Origin: Macrostomum hystrix
Lineage: Eukaryota; Platyhelminthes; Macrostomidae
DNA length: 64,000 bases
Assembly (NCBI GenBank): GCA_950097015.1
Contig: CATNEN010000038.1
Span: 30,224,501-30,288,500, forward strand
Direction: 5' to 3'
Part shown: one piece after another, positions 47,301-57,084 of the stretch
Layout: each line of letters begins with the position of its first letter
How positions within the stretch are numbered: the first letter of the stretch is position 1
The notes under the pieces: generated by a model
What the model was told of the DNA's origin: nothing
Seen by the model: only the letters and a program-made list of their open reading frames with translations
Databases searched by the model: none
Translations under genes and position numbers: made by a program

Positions 47301-47620
47301 AACACCATACACTCACCAAGCATCAAGTCGACATCCTTCAGCAGCAGCAGAGCAATGACTGGCGCGTATTTGTAATCGCATTGGCTGTCATTGGCTATGA
47401 TGCGGATTCGAACCCCGGGCAGCATTTTGTCAAGACCGGCTGATCTCAGTGCGACATCGACAACAGGTTGAACTGCTTCCAAACTGACGCCGGGAACTCC
47501 GTGAAGCTTCGCCGGCAAGAATATTGCGATGGTTAAGCTGTCCTTGGAGCTGACTAATTGTGGCGGCAGCAACAGCAACAACAGCAGCAGCAGCAGCAAG
47601 CAGCCAAGTCTATTCGACAT
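29344..47620 (-). CDS. Receptor-type guanylate cyclase (natriuretic-peptide-receptor-like), 11 exons
   Basis: Single-pass membrane receptor making cGMP from GTP. Exons: 47317..47620, 45898..46320, 41294..41405, 37798..38360, 36669..37411, 36065..36233, 31627..31788, 30925..31391, 30140..30383, 29616..29806, 29344..29427. Every splice phase agrees; the product is 1153 residues, a usual family length. Order: signal peptide (MSNRLGCL plus leucines), ANF-receptor ligand domain ([24 protein letters not shown]), membrane segment near 473-496, a poly-Gln juxtamembrane region, kinase-homology domain without the catalytic Asp (HGNLKSSNC, then ADFGL and LWTAPELLR), dimerisation helix, and cyclase domain with metal Asp in YFSDICGFT and [10 protein letters not shown]. 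Guanine-selecting Glu (KVETIGD) and Cys ([10 protein letters not shown]) are present, so the product should be cGMP. It ends with the typical [13 protein letters not shown] block. Ligand unknown. Introns are filled with minisatellites and one LTR element. Confidence 0.93.
29905..30118. repeat. 15-bp minisatellite in cyclase intron 9
   Basis: About 14 units of GGCTCTCAAACAGAA with variants. It begins 22 bp from exon 9 and occupies most of the 333-bp intron. Confidence 0.85.
30465..30830 (-). mobile_element. SINE family 1, diverged
   Basis: Shares GGTTGGCCCTCAAGGGC, TTCTCTGCGGCTGCG and CTCGCCGCGGAATCGAGCTC with the better copies, but the middle is replaced by unrelated sequence. Lies in intron 8 of the cyclase. 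Confidence 0.55.
31425..31560 (-). mobile_element. SINE family 2, fragment
   Basis: Contains ACCCATTTAACAGCTG, GTGAACTGAAGCAATG and the B-box complement GAATCGAAGCCC, the inner part of family 2. Lies in cyclase intron 7. Confidence 0.5.
31878..32190 (+). mobile_element. SINE family 1, plus orientation
   Basis: Starts AGGGCAAGTGGCAGAGCGG, then CCCTGAGCTCGATTCCGCG, and ends near GGGCAGAATTGCTCC. Clear tRNA-like A and B boxes. Lies in cyclase intron 6. Confidence 0.75.
32395..33460. other. Intronic sequence, mostly unique
   Basis: Part of cyclase intron 6. The start (32395-32452) resembles the tRNA-like head of SINE family 2 in reverse. A short inverted pair around CCTTGGACT / AAGTCCTTGG occurs near 32950-33003. 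Nothing else seen. Confidence 0.35.
33465..34453. repeat. 24-bp minisatellite in cyclase intron 6
   Basis: About 41 units of CTTGCTGCGATTCTAGTTCTAAAC-type sequence, in two main variants (AGTTCTAAAC and AGTTATGAAC) that alternate irregularly. Because 24 is a multiple of three, two plus-strand frames stay open throughout (a Cys-rich CCDSSSKP repeat and a hydrophobic one). The array is antisense to the cyclase gene and lies inside its intron, so I do not annotate a protein. Confidence 0.9.
34460..34980. other. Unique intronic segment between two arrays
   Basis: Both strands have short open frames at about 34642-34956 without recognisable motifs. The cyclase exons on either side join perfectly without it, so it is not needed as an exon. 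Confidence 0.35.
35018..35700. repeat. Pentanucleotide array (TATCC)n in cyclase intron 6
   Basis: About 680 bp of TATCC. The left part alternates TATCC with TGTCC or CGTCC, giving a 10-bp period (TATCCCGTCC, about 10 units at 35026-35120); the right part is nearly pure. All long open frames here are products of the repeat. Confidence 0.95.
36300..36612 (-). mobile_element. SINE family 1
   Basis: Close copy of 27419-27783, with GGAGGTTGGCCCTCAAGG and GAGGCAAACGCGTTAGC (complement of the tRNA-like head). It ends about 55 bp from cyclase exon 5. Confidence 0.7.
38361..39180. other. Unique part of cyclase intron 3
   Basis: No exon or repeat signal that I can support. Plus-strand open frame at about 38806-39102 has no family motif. 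Confidence 0.35.
39188..39407 (-). mobile_element. SINE family 2, near full length
   Basis: In reverse orientation: GTACGGCTGTTCAGTCCATGG at the tail end, TTATCCCAGCTGATGCTGG in the body, and GAGAATCGAACCCCCGAC (complement of the B box) at the head. Confidence 0.75.
39680..39790 (-). mobile_element. SINE family 2, partial
   Basis: Carries GGCTGTTCAGTCCATGGA and GTGTCTTGCTC blocks with deletions between them. Confidence 0.5.
40265..41282. repeat. 21-bp minisatellite with higher-order structure, cyclase intron 3
   Basis: Units of the type AGATCCCAATGTCTAACAGGT, about 48 copies. A block beginning GTAGATCCTAATATCTAGC at 40591 recurs at 40949, so a 358-bp segment of the array was itself duplicated. 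The array stops about 12 bp from the donor of exon 3 (41294). Confidence 0.9.
41705..42900. repeat. 15-bp pyrimidine-rich minisatellite, cyclase intron 2
   Basis: About 80 units of CTTCTCTCCCTGTCC, nearly pure pyrimidine on the plus strand for 1.2 kb. Open frames on both strands ([11 protein letters not shown]-type) are repeat artefacts. Confidence 0.92.
43623..43781 (-). repeat. 3' LTR of the gypsy remnant
   Basis: Starts TGATGATGTGAC after the purine tract and ends in CACACTAACA on the minus strand. A TATATATA stretch lies inside. Confidence 0.6.
44147..44939 (-). pseudogene. gag end / pol fragments of the gypsy remnant
   Basis: Contains a zinc-knuckle [14 protein letters not shown], then the gypsy tether between reverse transcriptase and RNase H ([18 protein letters not shown], then [18 protein letters not shown] in another frame), then an integrase C-terminal stretch ([14 protein letters not shown]). 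Frames change at least once and large domains are deleted between pieces, so no functional polyprotein can be made. A further integrase tail ([17 protein letters not shown]) lies at about 43970-44040. Confidence 0.75.
44908..45516 (-). pseudogene. gag-like fragment of the gypsy remnant
   Basis: A 202-residue frame starting [14 protein letters not shown] with the retroviral-type gag core: [17 protein letters not shown], then [19 protein letters not shown] and [16 protein letters not shown]. This is capsid-like sequence of Ty3/gypsy elements. It ends in a frame change just before the zinc knuckle. Probably not expressed, as the 5' LTR is nearly gone. Confidence 0.75.
46640..47215. repeat. 24-bp minisatellite with palindromic core, cyclase intron 1
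   Basis: Units of GTTTCCTGGAAACTTCTCTCACCA type, well ordered at 47050-47205 and more diverged to the left. Each unit contains the perfect palindrome GTTTCCTGGAAAC. Confidence 0.85.
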
Positions 47621-48120
47621 CCTAGCCCCAAAGACGATTCCTTACATAGGTACTGAGTGAAATAGTGTCTCGATGTTTGTTCTGTCGAAATGCTGTCGTT
47701 TTTATCAGAAAGACTTGGCTGCGTACAATAAACTAATTCTTATCGCGTCGAGGATTGGGAGAGAAAATAGAAATTGGGATCTATTCGGAGCGATTTGATT
47801 GGTCCATTGGTCTCCAGCTGTTTTAGAATATTTGTGCAAGTACTTTCTTTGGTCAGTGGAAATCTCAGATCCGTACAAAATGCTTAGTTTTTTATAGTGT
47901 AAGAGAAGCGTGCCAACTATTGAGTCTAAGACTTCTCGATATGGACAAGTAAATATCTAATAAATCAATAGGTGTGCATGGGAAAATAGCCTTGCTAGTA
48001 GAATAAGACCTTGATCAAATTAAGCCTGCCACAATGTCTTAATTTACTTCTATATATTATTTTTCAATATCTAGTCTTGATATAAGTCATTCTTTACTTT
48101 ACTGGAAGCTGTTTAATTAT
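47621..48120. other. Upstream flank of cyclase exon 1
   Basis: Likely holds the proximal promoter of the 47620 start on the minus strand. I found no convincing TATA box or other defined motif. Confidence 0.3.
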
Positions 48121-48124
48121 TGTC

Positions 48125-48835
48125 TCTTTCTAACAGGTGAGATATTCGATCTCATCTTAGATATCTATGTCTAACATCTTAGATATCGATAGTGTCTAAC
48201 ATCTTAGATATCGACAGTGTCTAACATCTTAGATATCGACAGTGTCTAACATGTTAGATATCGATTGTGTCTAACATCTTAGATATCTATGTCTAACATC
48301 TTAGATATCGACAGTGTCTAACATCTTAGATATCGACAGTGTCTAACATGTAAGATATCGATTGTGTCTAACATCTTAGATATCGATTGTGTCTAACATC
48401 TTAGATATTGATTGTGTCTAACATGTTAGGTATCGATTGTGTCTAACATGTTAGATATTGATTGTGTCTAACATGTTAGATATCGATTGCGTCTAACATG
48501 TTAGATATTGATTGTGTCTAAAATGTTAGATATTGATTGTGTCTAAAATGTTAGATATCGATTGTGTCTAACATGTTAGATATCGATTGTGTCTAACATC
48601 TTAGATATCGATTGTGTCTAGCATGTTAGATATCGATTGTGTGTAACATGTTAGATATCGATTGTGTCTAACATCTTAGATATCGATTGTGTCTAACATC
48701 TTAGATATCGATTGTGTCTAACATCTTAGATATCGATTGTGTCTAACATCTTAGATATCGATTGTGTCTAACATGTTAGATATCGATTGTGTCTAATATC
48801 TAAGATAATAATTCTGTCCAACGGGTTAGATCTAG
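48125..48835. repeat. 25-bp palindrome-rich minisatellite
   Basis: About 28 units of GTGTCTAACATGTTAGATATCGATT. Many units contain the perfect 14-bp palindrome TCTAACATGTTAGA plus GATATC and ATCGAT. Confidence 0.9.
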
Positions 48836-48839
48836 ATTC

Positions 48840-49395
48840 TTTTGTAAAAAGTAAGGATTTAATTTTTGTTTAAATTTCGAAGCGCTATAAATTTTTCGGT
48901 CCAAAAAAACATATTTTTGACGTTTCAACATTGCAATAAGTCTTAGAATTGTGAGAGGTACTTTTTGGACTGTAAACAAACAGATATTTTTCTTTGTTTT
49001 TAAGAAGTTTCAAAACGGTTCAAGATTTTAATCTCGGTCTGATGTTTAGACAAACGGAGACACTTTCATCAGTCAGATTTTATGCAGTTTGCAGTCTTCC
49101 GCCAGTTTCTGCAAAAGCCAAATATATACAGTAAAACAAAGTATTGACAATATTTTGCTATTGATTAATCGTAATCTTATATAACAAAAGTTTATATAAA
49201 AAGTCGAGTCCCACTGGAGAGTTCTTAGAAAAGCCGCTCAACTTGTTGAGTCCTAGCCTTGAGTAGCTCAGACTTAAAGCACGATTGAATCGATGACATA
49301 TTTTTGTTGACAAGCAACAATTTTTTACTTGGCTGCGAATTAAAGAATTAAAAAATATTACTTTAAAAAACTATAGCTGAAAATCATAATTCCTG
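48840..49395. other. AT-rich spacer, nothing seen
   Basis: No gene or repeat supported. Confidence 0.35.
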
Positions 49396-49397
49396 GA

Positions 49398-50445
49398 AAT
49401 TTCTTAATCTACGAAACTCCCGAATTTCTGAAATTCCCAAATCTATGAAATTCCCGAATCTATGAAATTGCCAAATCTATGAAATTCCCGAATCTATGAA
49501 ACTCCCTAATCTATGAAATTCCCGAATCTATGAAATTCCCGAAACTATAAAATTCCCAAATCTATGAAATTCTGAATCGATGAAATTTCCAAATCTATGA
49601 AATTCCCAAATCTACGAAATTCCCGAATTTCTGAAATTCCCGAATTTCTGAAATTCCCGAATCTATGAAATTCCCGAATTTCTAAAATTCCCGAATCTAT
49701 GAAATTCCCGAATCTATGAAATTTCCGAATCTATGAAATTCCCAAATCTATGAAATTCCCAAATCGATGAAATTCCAGAATCTATGAAATACCCAAATCT
49801 ATGAAATTCCCGAATCTATGAAATTCCCGAAACTATGAAATTCCCGAATCTATGAAATTCCCAAATCGATAAAATTCCCGAATCTATGAAATACCCAAAT
49901 CTATGAAATTCCCGAATCTATGAAATTCCCGAAACTATGAAATTCCCGAATCTATGAAATTCCCAAATCGATAAAATTCCCGAATCTATGAAATTCCCAA
50001 ATCTATGAAATTCCCAAATCTATGAAATTCCCGAATCTATGAAATTCCCGAATCTATGAAATTCCCAAATCTATGAAATTCCCGAATCTATGAAATTCCC
50101 GAATCTATGAAATTTCCGAATCTATGAAATTCCCAAATCTATGAAATTCCCGAATCTATGAAATTCCCGAATCTATGAAATTTCCGAATCTATGAAATTC
50201 CCGAATCTATGAAATTCCCGAATCTATGAAATTTCCGAATCGATGAAATTCCCGAATCACCGAAATTATCAAATCAAGGAAATTCCTGAATCAATGAAAT
50301 TCCCAAATCAATAAAATTCCTGATTCAACGAAATTTCCGAATCGATGAAATTCCCGAATTTCTGAAAATTCTCGAATGGAATAAATTCCCGAATCTATGA
50401 AATTCCTAAATCAATGAAATTTAAGAATAGCCTAAATTCTTGGCG
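49398..50445. repeat. 17-bp minisatellite
   Basis: About 60 units of CCCGAATCTATGAAATT with C/A and T/G variants. Frames close because 17 is not a multiple of three. Confidence 0.9.
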
Positions 50446-51670
50446 ATTCTAGCAAATTTAGCAAAAACTTTCTTCAGAAACGAATCGAGTTGAGTCTTTG
50501 TTGTTGAAGGAGTATTTAGGGATCTTGGAGTATTTAGAATTTGTTCAAAGATAAATATAGCTTCGCTGTAAACAAAACAACGGCTGTGTAGATAAATACT
50601 GATTTATTAAAGAGAAAGGAAAGGACACAAAATTCTAAGAAATGACTTTAATAAATCGGATTATAAGCCCTTAAGCTTTATAGTGTTTGCCTAATCTGAA
50701 TCCTATACCTAATTTAGCTATGAATCTAAATAAAGATAATATTATTCACAGGTTTTTTAAATAATTAAATTGGCAGGACAGGTGTAAATAATATCTCAAA
50801 CAAACCAATATATATTAAAAGAACATTCTACTAGTAGGCAGCTATTTTTGAAACAAGAAACTGAACCTGCAGCCACTCGATTGTAAAGACACCGTGTTAT
50901 CTCTAAGACGGCCTTTTTGAGTTTTCCCTCCCTGCCTACGAGGAGGCGAGTTCGCGGATAAGTGGACTCTGGCAGCTGAACTCGAGTTGGCAAATGCACT
51001 CCATCCTGTCCTCCATCGCCTCATTAGGCAAATTAGGATCCCCCCTTCAGTGAGCCATGGAGTTGTGCTCACTGCTCATCTACATCTTTTCTTATCCTCT
51101 GTGTCAGCAATTGCTTTAACTGTAGCATCCCAATCGTCCACTAACTTTACGCGAAAAGTAAAGTGATCGTTCTATTTTTTGTACAAGCAAAGTACAAAGT
51201 ACTCGTGTTGGTTAGATCGAGTCAAATTTCTTTGTCAACAAAACAACTTGTAGACTCGTCCTGCCAAATTAAAGTCTAAATTATTCAAAAGAAAATTATT
51301 AAAATTTCAATTCGGAGTTACCTAAAAATATGAAGAACGGGTAGTTTTAATTCTTACGTCGAGTCAAACAATGAAAATATTTTCTTGTTATCTTACTTAT
51401 AAGGGAAAATAGCAGTGTAGTTAAAATATTTATTCCGAAATTTTCTATCTTTAAAATGGAGTCTAGCAATATTTTCGATTATTTACTTGTTTACTAGACT
51501 TCTGGTATGTTTTTAACTTTTTTGGTATTCATTGAACTGCGAAATCTATTCAATCTTAGAAGTCCCTGCTGATTTTCTAATAATTGAGACAATAAAATCC
51601 TTAGAACTTTCATGGCACTAAGGAAACATGAAATTCTTGGGATATTGAAATCTTAGGTAATCATCGGGTA
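50446..51670. other. Spacer with short open frames
   Basis: A minus-strand frame around 50842-51072 shows no family match. An isolated two-unit piece of the next minisatellite lies at about 50508-50545. No cyclase exon was recognisable here. Confidence 0.35.
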
Positions 51671-51674
51671 TTAG

Positions 51675-54400
51675 GGGATATTGGAATATTTGGGGATCTT
51701 GGAGTATTTGGGGATCTTGGAATATTTAGGGATCTTGGAGTATTTAGGGATCTTAGAGTATTTGGGGATCTTGGAGTATTTGGGGATCTTAGAGTATTTG
51801 GGGATCTTGGAGTATTTTGGGATCTTGGAGTATTTGGGGATATTGGAATATTTGGGGATCTTGGAGTATTTGGGGATCTTGGAATATTTAGGGATCTTGG
51901 AGTATTTAGGGATCTTAGAGTATTTGGGGATCTTGGAGTATTTGGGGATCTTAGAGTATTTGGGGATCTTGGAGTATTTTGGGATCTTGGAGTATTTGGG
52001 GATCTTGGAGTATTTGGGGATCTTGGAGTATTTGGGGATCTTGGAATATTTAGGGATCTTGGAGTATTTAGGGATCTTAGAGTATTTGGGGATCTTGGAG
52101 TATTTGGGGATCTTAGAGTATTTGGGGATCTTGGAGTATTTTGGGATCTTGGAGTATTTAGAGATCTTGGAGTATTTGGGGATCTTGGAGTATTTGGGGA
52201 TCTTAGAGTATTTGGGGATCTTGGAGTATTTTGGGATCTTGGAGTATTTAGGGATCTTGGAGTATTTGGGGATCTTGGAGTATTTGGGGATCTTGGAGTA
52301 TTTGGGGATCTTGGAGTATTTGGGGATCTTGGAGTATTTAGGGATCTTGGAGTATTTAGGGATCTTAGAGTATTTGGGGATCTTGGAGTATTTGGGGATC
52401 TTAGAGTATTTGGGGATCTTGGAGTATTTAGGGATCTTGGAGTATTTAGGGATCTTGGAGTATTTGGGGATCTTGGAGTATTTGGGGATCTTGGAGTATT
52501 TGGGGATCTTGGAGTATTTGGGGATCTTGGAGTATTTGGGGATCTTGGAGTATTTGGGGATCTTGGAGTATTGAGGATCTTAGAGTATTTGGGGATCTTG
52601 GAGTATTTGGGGATCTTGGAGTATTTGGGGATCTTAGAGTATTTGGGGATCTTTGAGTATTTAGGGATCTTGGAGTATTTAGGGATCTTAGAGTATTTGG
52701 GGATCTTGGAGTATTTGGGGATCTTGGAGTATTTGGGGATCTTAGAGTATTTGGGGATCTTGGAGTATTTGGGGATCTTGGAGTATTTGGGGATCTTAGA
52801 GTATTTGGGGATCTTTGAGTATTTAGGGATCTTGGAGTATTTAGGGATCTTAGAGTATTTGGGGATCTTGGAGTATTTGGGGATCTTGGAGTATTTGGGG
52901 ATCTTAGAGTATTTGGGGATCTTGGAGTGTTTGGGGATCTTGGAGTATTTAGGGATCTTGGAGTATTTGGGGATCTTGGAGTATTTGGGGATCTTGGAGT
53001 AGTTGGGATCTTAGTACATTTGGGTATCTTGGAGTATTTGGGGATCTTGGAGTATTTAGGGATCTTGGAGTATTTGGGGATCTTGGAGTATTTGGGGATC
53101 TTGGAGTATTTAGGGATCTTGGAGTATTTGGGGATCTTGGAGTATTTGGGGATCTTAGAGTATTTGGGGATCTTGGAGTATTTAGGGATCTTAGAGTATT
53201 TGGGGATCTTGGAGTATTTGGGGATCTTGGAGTATTTAGGGATCTTGGAGTATTTGGGGATCTTGGAGTATTTGGGGATCTTGGAGTATTTGGGGATCTT
53301 GGAGTATTTGGGGATCTTGGAGTATTTAGGGATCTTAGAGTATTTGGGGATCTTGGAGTATTTGGGGATCTTGGAGTATTTGGGGATCTTGGAGTATTTG
53401 GGGATCTTGGAGTATTTGGGGATCTTGGAGTATTTGGGGATCTTAGAGTATTTGGGGATCTTGGAGTATTTGGGGATCTTGTAGTATTTAGGGATCTTGG
53501 AGTATTTGGGGATCTTGGAGTATTTGGGGATCTTGGAGTATTTGGGGATCTTGGAGTATTTGGGGATCTTGGAGTATTTGGGGATCTTGGAGTATTTGGG
53601 GATCTTAGAGTATTTGGGGATCTTGGAGTATTTAGGGATCTTGGAGTATTTAGGGATCTTAGAGTATTTGGGGATCTTGGAGTATTTGGGGATCTTGGAG
53701 TATTGGGGATCTTAGAGTATTTGGGGATCTTGGAGTATTTGGGGATCTTGGAGTATTTGGGGATCTTAGAGTATTTGGGGATCTTGGAGTATTTAGGGAT
53801 CTTGGAGTATTTAGGGATCTTAGAGTATTTGGGGATCTTGGAGTATTTGGGGATCTTGGAGTATTTGGGGATCTTAGAGTATTTGGGGATCTTGGAGTAT
53901 TTGGGGATCTTGGAGTATTTGGGGATCTTGGAGTATTTGGGGATCTTGGAGTATTTGGGGATCTTGGAGTAGTTGGGATCTTAGTACATTTGGGTATCTT
54001 GGAGTATTTGGGGATCTTGGAGTATTTAGGGATCTTGGAGTATTTGGGGATCTTGGAGTATTTGGGGATCTTGGAGTATTTAGGGATCTTGGAGTATTTG
54101 GGGATCTTGGAGTAGTTGGGATCTTAGTACATTTGGGTATCTTGGAGTATTTGGGGATCTTGGAGTATTTAGGGATCTTGGAGTATTTGGGGATCTTGGA
54201 GTAGTTGGGATCTTAGTACATTTGGGTATCTTGGAGTATTTGGGGATCTTGGAGTATTTAGGGATCTTGGAGTATTTGGGGATCTTGGAGTAGTTGGGAT
54301 CTTATTACATTTGGGCATCTTGGAGTATTTGGGGATCCTGGAATATTTTGGGATGTTGGAACATTTGGGATATTATAATATTTGGGGATCTTAAAGTATT
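51675..54400. repeat. 18-bp minisatellite, 2.7 kb
   Basis: About 150 units of GGGGATCTTGGAGTATTT, the largest array in the window. Recurrent variant blocks (for example GGAGTAGTTGGGATCTTAG near 53000, 53965, 54110, 54195 and 54285) show segmental duplication inside the array. The long LGILEY-type frames are artefacts. Confidence 0.95.
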
Positions 54401-54477
54401 TTGGGATCATGGAATTTTGGGGTTGTCGAAATCTTGTGATCTTTGAATTCGAGTGGATCCTTTTGCCGCCCTCTCAC

Positions 54478-56115
54478 CGGAGTACTGGGCGGCAATCTTT
54501 CTCCGAAAAGCGATCTCAAACTCTTCAGGCCGGCCAGAATCGCTGAGACTCATAAACTCAGCTTCAATACCGAATTTTTTTCTAACTCCGTTTAGATCGA
54601 CCATGTGCAGATTGCAGCCCCGGTTGGCGTAGCCGTGGGTTGCGCTGTACAGGCCAAAGAATTTTCGCCAACGATTTTTTAGAAATATCGTTCTCAGAAT
54701 CGAGGCCATCAACTCGGCGCAGTTGAAACTGACTCGGACAAAGATGTTGTTGATGTACTGCACCTTGCTAGAGTCTCTGAAGTCAGCTTCAACAGATCCA
54801 ATGCTCACGACTGGCTTGTTCCATTTGGCTCTGAAATTTAGTTGATTTTTTCATAAGAAATCTGTGTCTACTAACAGTAGAGTAGTAAGCAGTTGCAAAA
54901 AGTTCTTTGATATTTAATAAAATGAGAGTAGCTTTCTAGGAAACCCTAGCAGTTTACTTGAAAGAAAAAAACTGAGATTTTATTCTGAGTGCATCTATTC
55001 TAGATGCTTTTAAAATATGTCCTGGCCCCGCCACCGCATTGACGCACATACGAGCTTTAGCAACGTGCTTAGAACGATTGCAGTTCGATTTTTTTCATAG
55101 ATAAAAATTTTCTCCTTTGTTTGCTACTCAAATCTGCTACTCAATAATAGTCACGTGACTTTCCTAGAAATGTGAAGTAGTCGCCCAAAGCTCCCATCTC
55201 TCCATGAAGACTACAATAGATTCGGCACTTATAATTAAGTTACTGACAGTTCCGTCAACATCACTGCCAGAATCTGGTACAAAATCCCTGCCAATTTAAT
55301 TTTCAATCCTCACTCCTTGTTTGACTGCTTTGACTGTCATCTGATGGACTGAATATTTTGGCTGAACAATGCCTCAAAATATTGTGTCGTTAAGCAAAAA
55401 GCTTAATTTCACCCCAGCGAGGGTTTAGCCACGATATCAAGGTCCGGGGTTCGATTCCCGACTCCACAAGAGCAATTAGTGACATATAGCAAGACACTGA
55501 ACTCTGCATTAGTTCAGTTCACACAGTTCTTAAATGAGTACCAGCATTAGCTGGGATAATTGAGGATGAGTGTGGCGTCTCCCCAGTCCATGGACTGAAC
55601 AGCCGTACAGTCTTACAATGCCTTGTGGGTTGGCCCTCAACTCACGGGCGTAAATTGCGTCTCAAATGAATGCCAGAGCAATGAATCATAATTAAAGGTG
55701 ACAACCTTTCAACTCACCCCGAGTACTGGACAATCTGACTCGAGCTCTCAGGACAAGCCAGGCCGACAAATCCATCGACGGCTCCCTTGTAGAAACTTTC
55801 CATAGCCGGCAGGGCCGCCAGATTTGAGCAGGTTGAGTTCACGAAGCTGATCTGCAGCTGAAACTGCTCAGTGAGGTTCAGGTGTCGCAGAGTATCCTGA
55901 ACATACGACTGACTGGGCTGGATGAGTTTGGCGCTGAATTGGTGCGTCGTGTTGAATGGCAACAGCGCCAGCAGGCGGTACTTCAACGCAGCGGACGGAA
56001 TGTACAAGCTAGTACTGCTAGCCAACCCTAACAGCAGCCTGGTAACCATTATCCAGCTAAAGTACATTCTTATTCTATATAGATTGAGAGTGTAAAGACA
56101 ACTAAGGCTGTTCAT
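54478..56115 (-). CDS. Second receptor guanylate cyclase 5' cassette: signal peptide and N-terminal ligand-domain half
   Basis: Two exons, 55718..56115 and 54478..54830, joined at phase 2 (GG plus A gives Gly). They encode about 250 residues: MNSLSCLYTL with an inner Met before a hydrophobic signal, then ALLPFNTTHQFSAKLIQP, VDGFVGLACPESSSQIV, WNKPVVSIGSVEADF and FFGLYSATHGYANRG, the membrane-distal lobe of an ANF-receptor domain. No membrane, kinase or cyclase exons follow before 47620; that interval is mostly minisatellite. The last exon ends at phase 1 (CC G|GTGAGA), the same as cyclase exon 2, so it could splice directly to exon 3 at 41405 and give [13 protein letters not shown]. Alternatives are a truncated paralogue or an upstream gene that lost its 3' half. 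Confidence 0.75.
54831..55717 (-). other. Intron between the two cassette exons
   Basis: An 887-bp intron (GTGAGT donor, AAATTTCAG acceptor) carrying a SINE family 2 copy. Otherwise unique. Confidence 0.7.
55425..55605 (+). mobile_element. SINE family 2
   Basis: Starts with the B-box-like GGTCCGGGGTTCGATTCCC, followed by TTAGCTGGGATAATTGAGG and CCCCAGTCCATGGACTGAAC. The A-box part is diverged. Confidence 0.7.
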
Positions 56116-57080
56116 AGCGCGCTGAAATATAGCGAAGACCTTATTGGACCTTAAAACGATTTCGACATTGTTAGAGAGCTAATAGATTTTGCCTTGCGAG
56201 CCAAATGGATTAGATTGAAAATTAGTTCTTAGTCGATTCTGATTGGCTGGGAGAGCCCCGGCCAAATAGCAGAACACCAGCAGACCCTAGCGGATTCAAG
56301 AGCTACATTCAGTCTAGTTTATACTCATAAATTCTGCAACGTTTAGAAATTTATTACATAATTGCACGGACGACCAAGGAATTGGGAGCTTGTGACATCC
56401 GGGGTTCGATTCTTTAAGCAAGATTTGGATCTTTGTGCAGGACACAAAGATGCCAACCTTTGCTATATTGGATCTGTCCAAGATCTGTACAGTCCATGGA
56501 CAGAACAGCTGTACACATTTATCTGCGGCTGTGCTGTAAATTTTTGCCTAAAGAGAATAGCTTCAAAGGATCGCGGCAAAAAATTGAAAAGCTCTGTATA
56601 AGGTTTCGAATTTCTCAATTCCTAGTTCTAATCTATGAAAGGCCTAAATTTGTTCCATTTCTTGGCTTGGTATAGATAACTATTCGAAAAGATAAGACAG
56701 ACTTCAGTTTAGTAGGGAATTATTATTTCAATCGATTTATTGATAGTCGAAAGATTCTAAGAATTCAGTTCATGCGTCATGAATTTGTGTCAAACTTGCG
56801 CTCGAGTAACTTGGCCTCTTGTGGATTTCTGGCAGGATTTATCTACTGGAGATTTGACAGGTTGATATCAGATAAGAAATTCAGCGAGCCAGATTGCTAC
56901 TAAGCACCCAGGATTATTATTTCTGTCGAGAAGTAAAAATGTATCAATATTTAATCAGGGCACTAGTCAAATCTTTTACTATGAGTAGTAAGCTTTGGCG
57001 TAGTTTCATAATTAGCCAAATAATGTCAAAAAATATTCTCTGTTTCATCTCTATTGACAAATTAAAACTGACTGCTTTCC
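56116..57080. other. Upstream flank of the cassette
   Basis: Likely promoter region of the 56115 start. A diverged SINE family 2 fragment (CCGGGGTTCGATTC to CAGTCCATGGACAGAAC) lies at about 56385-56520. No other gene seen. Confidence 0.4.
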
Positions 57081-57084
57081 ACTA

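Noticed and set aside
51681-53972. Several long LGILEY-repeat open frames
   Set aside because: They follow from an 18-bp minisatellite without stop codons; no start context or flanking coding sequence.
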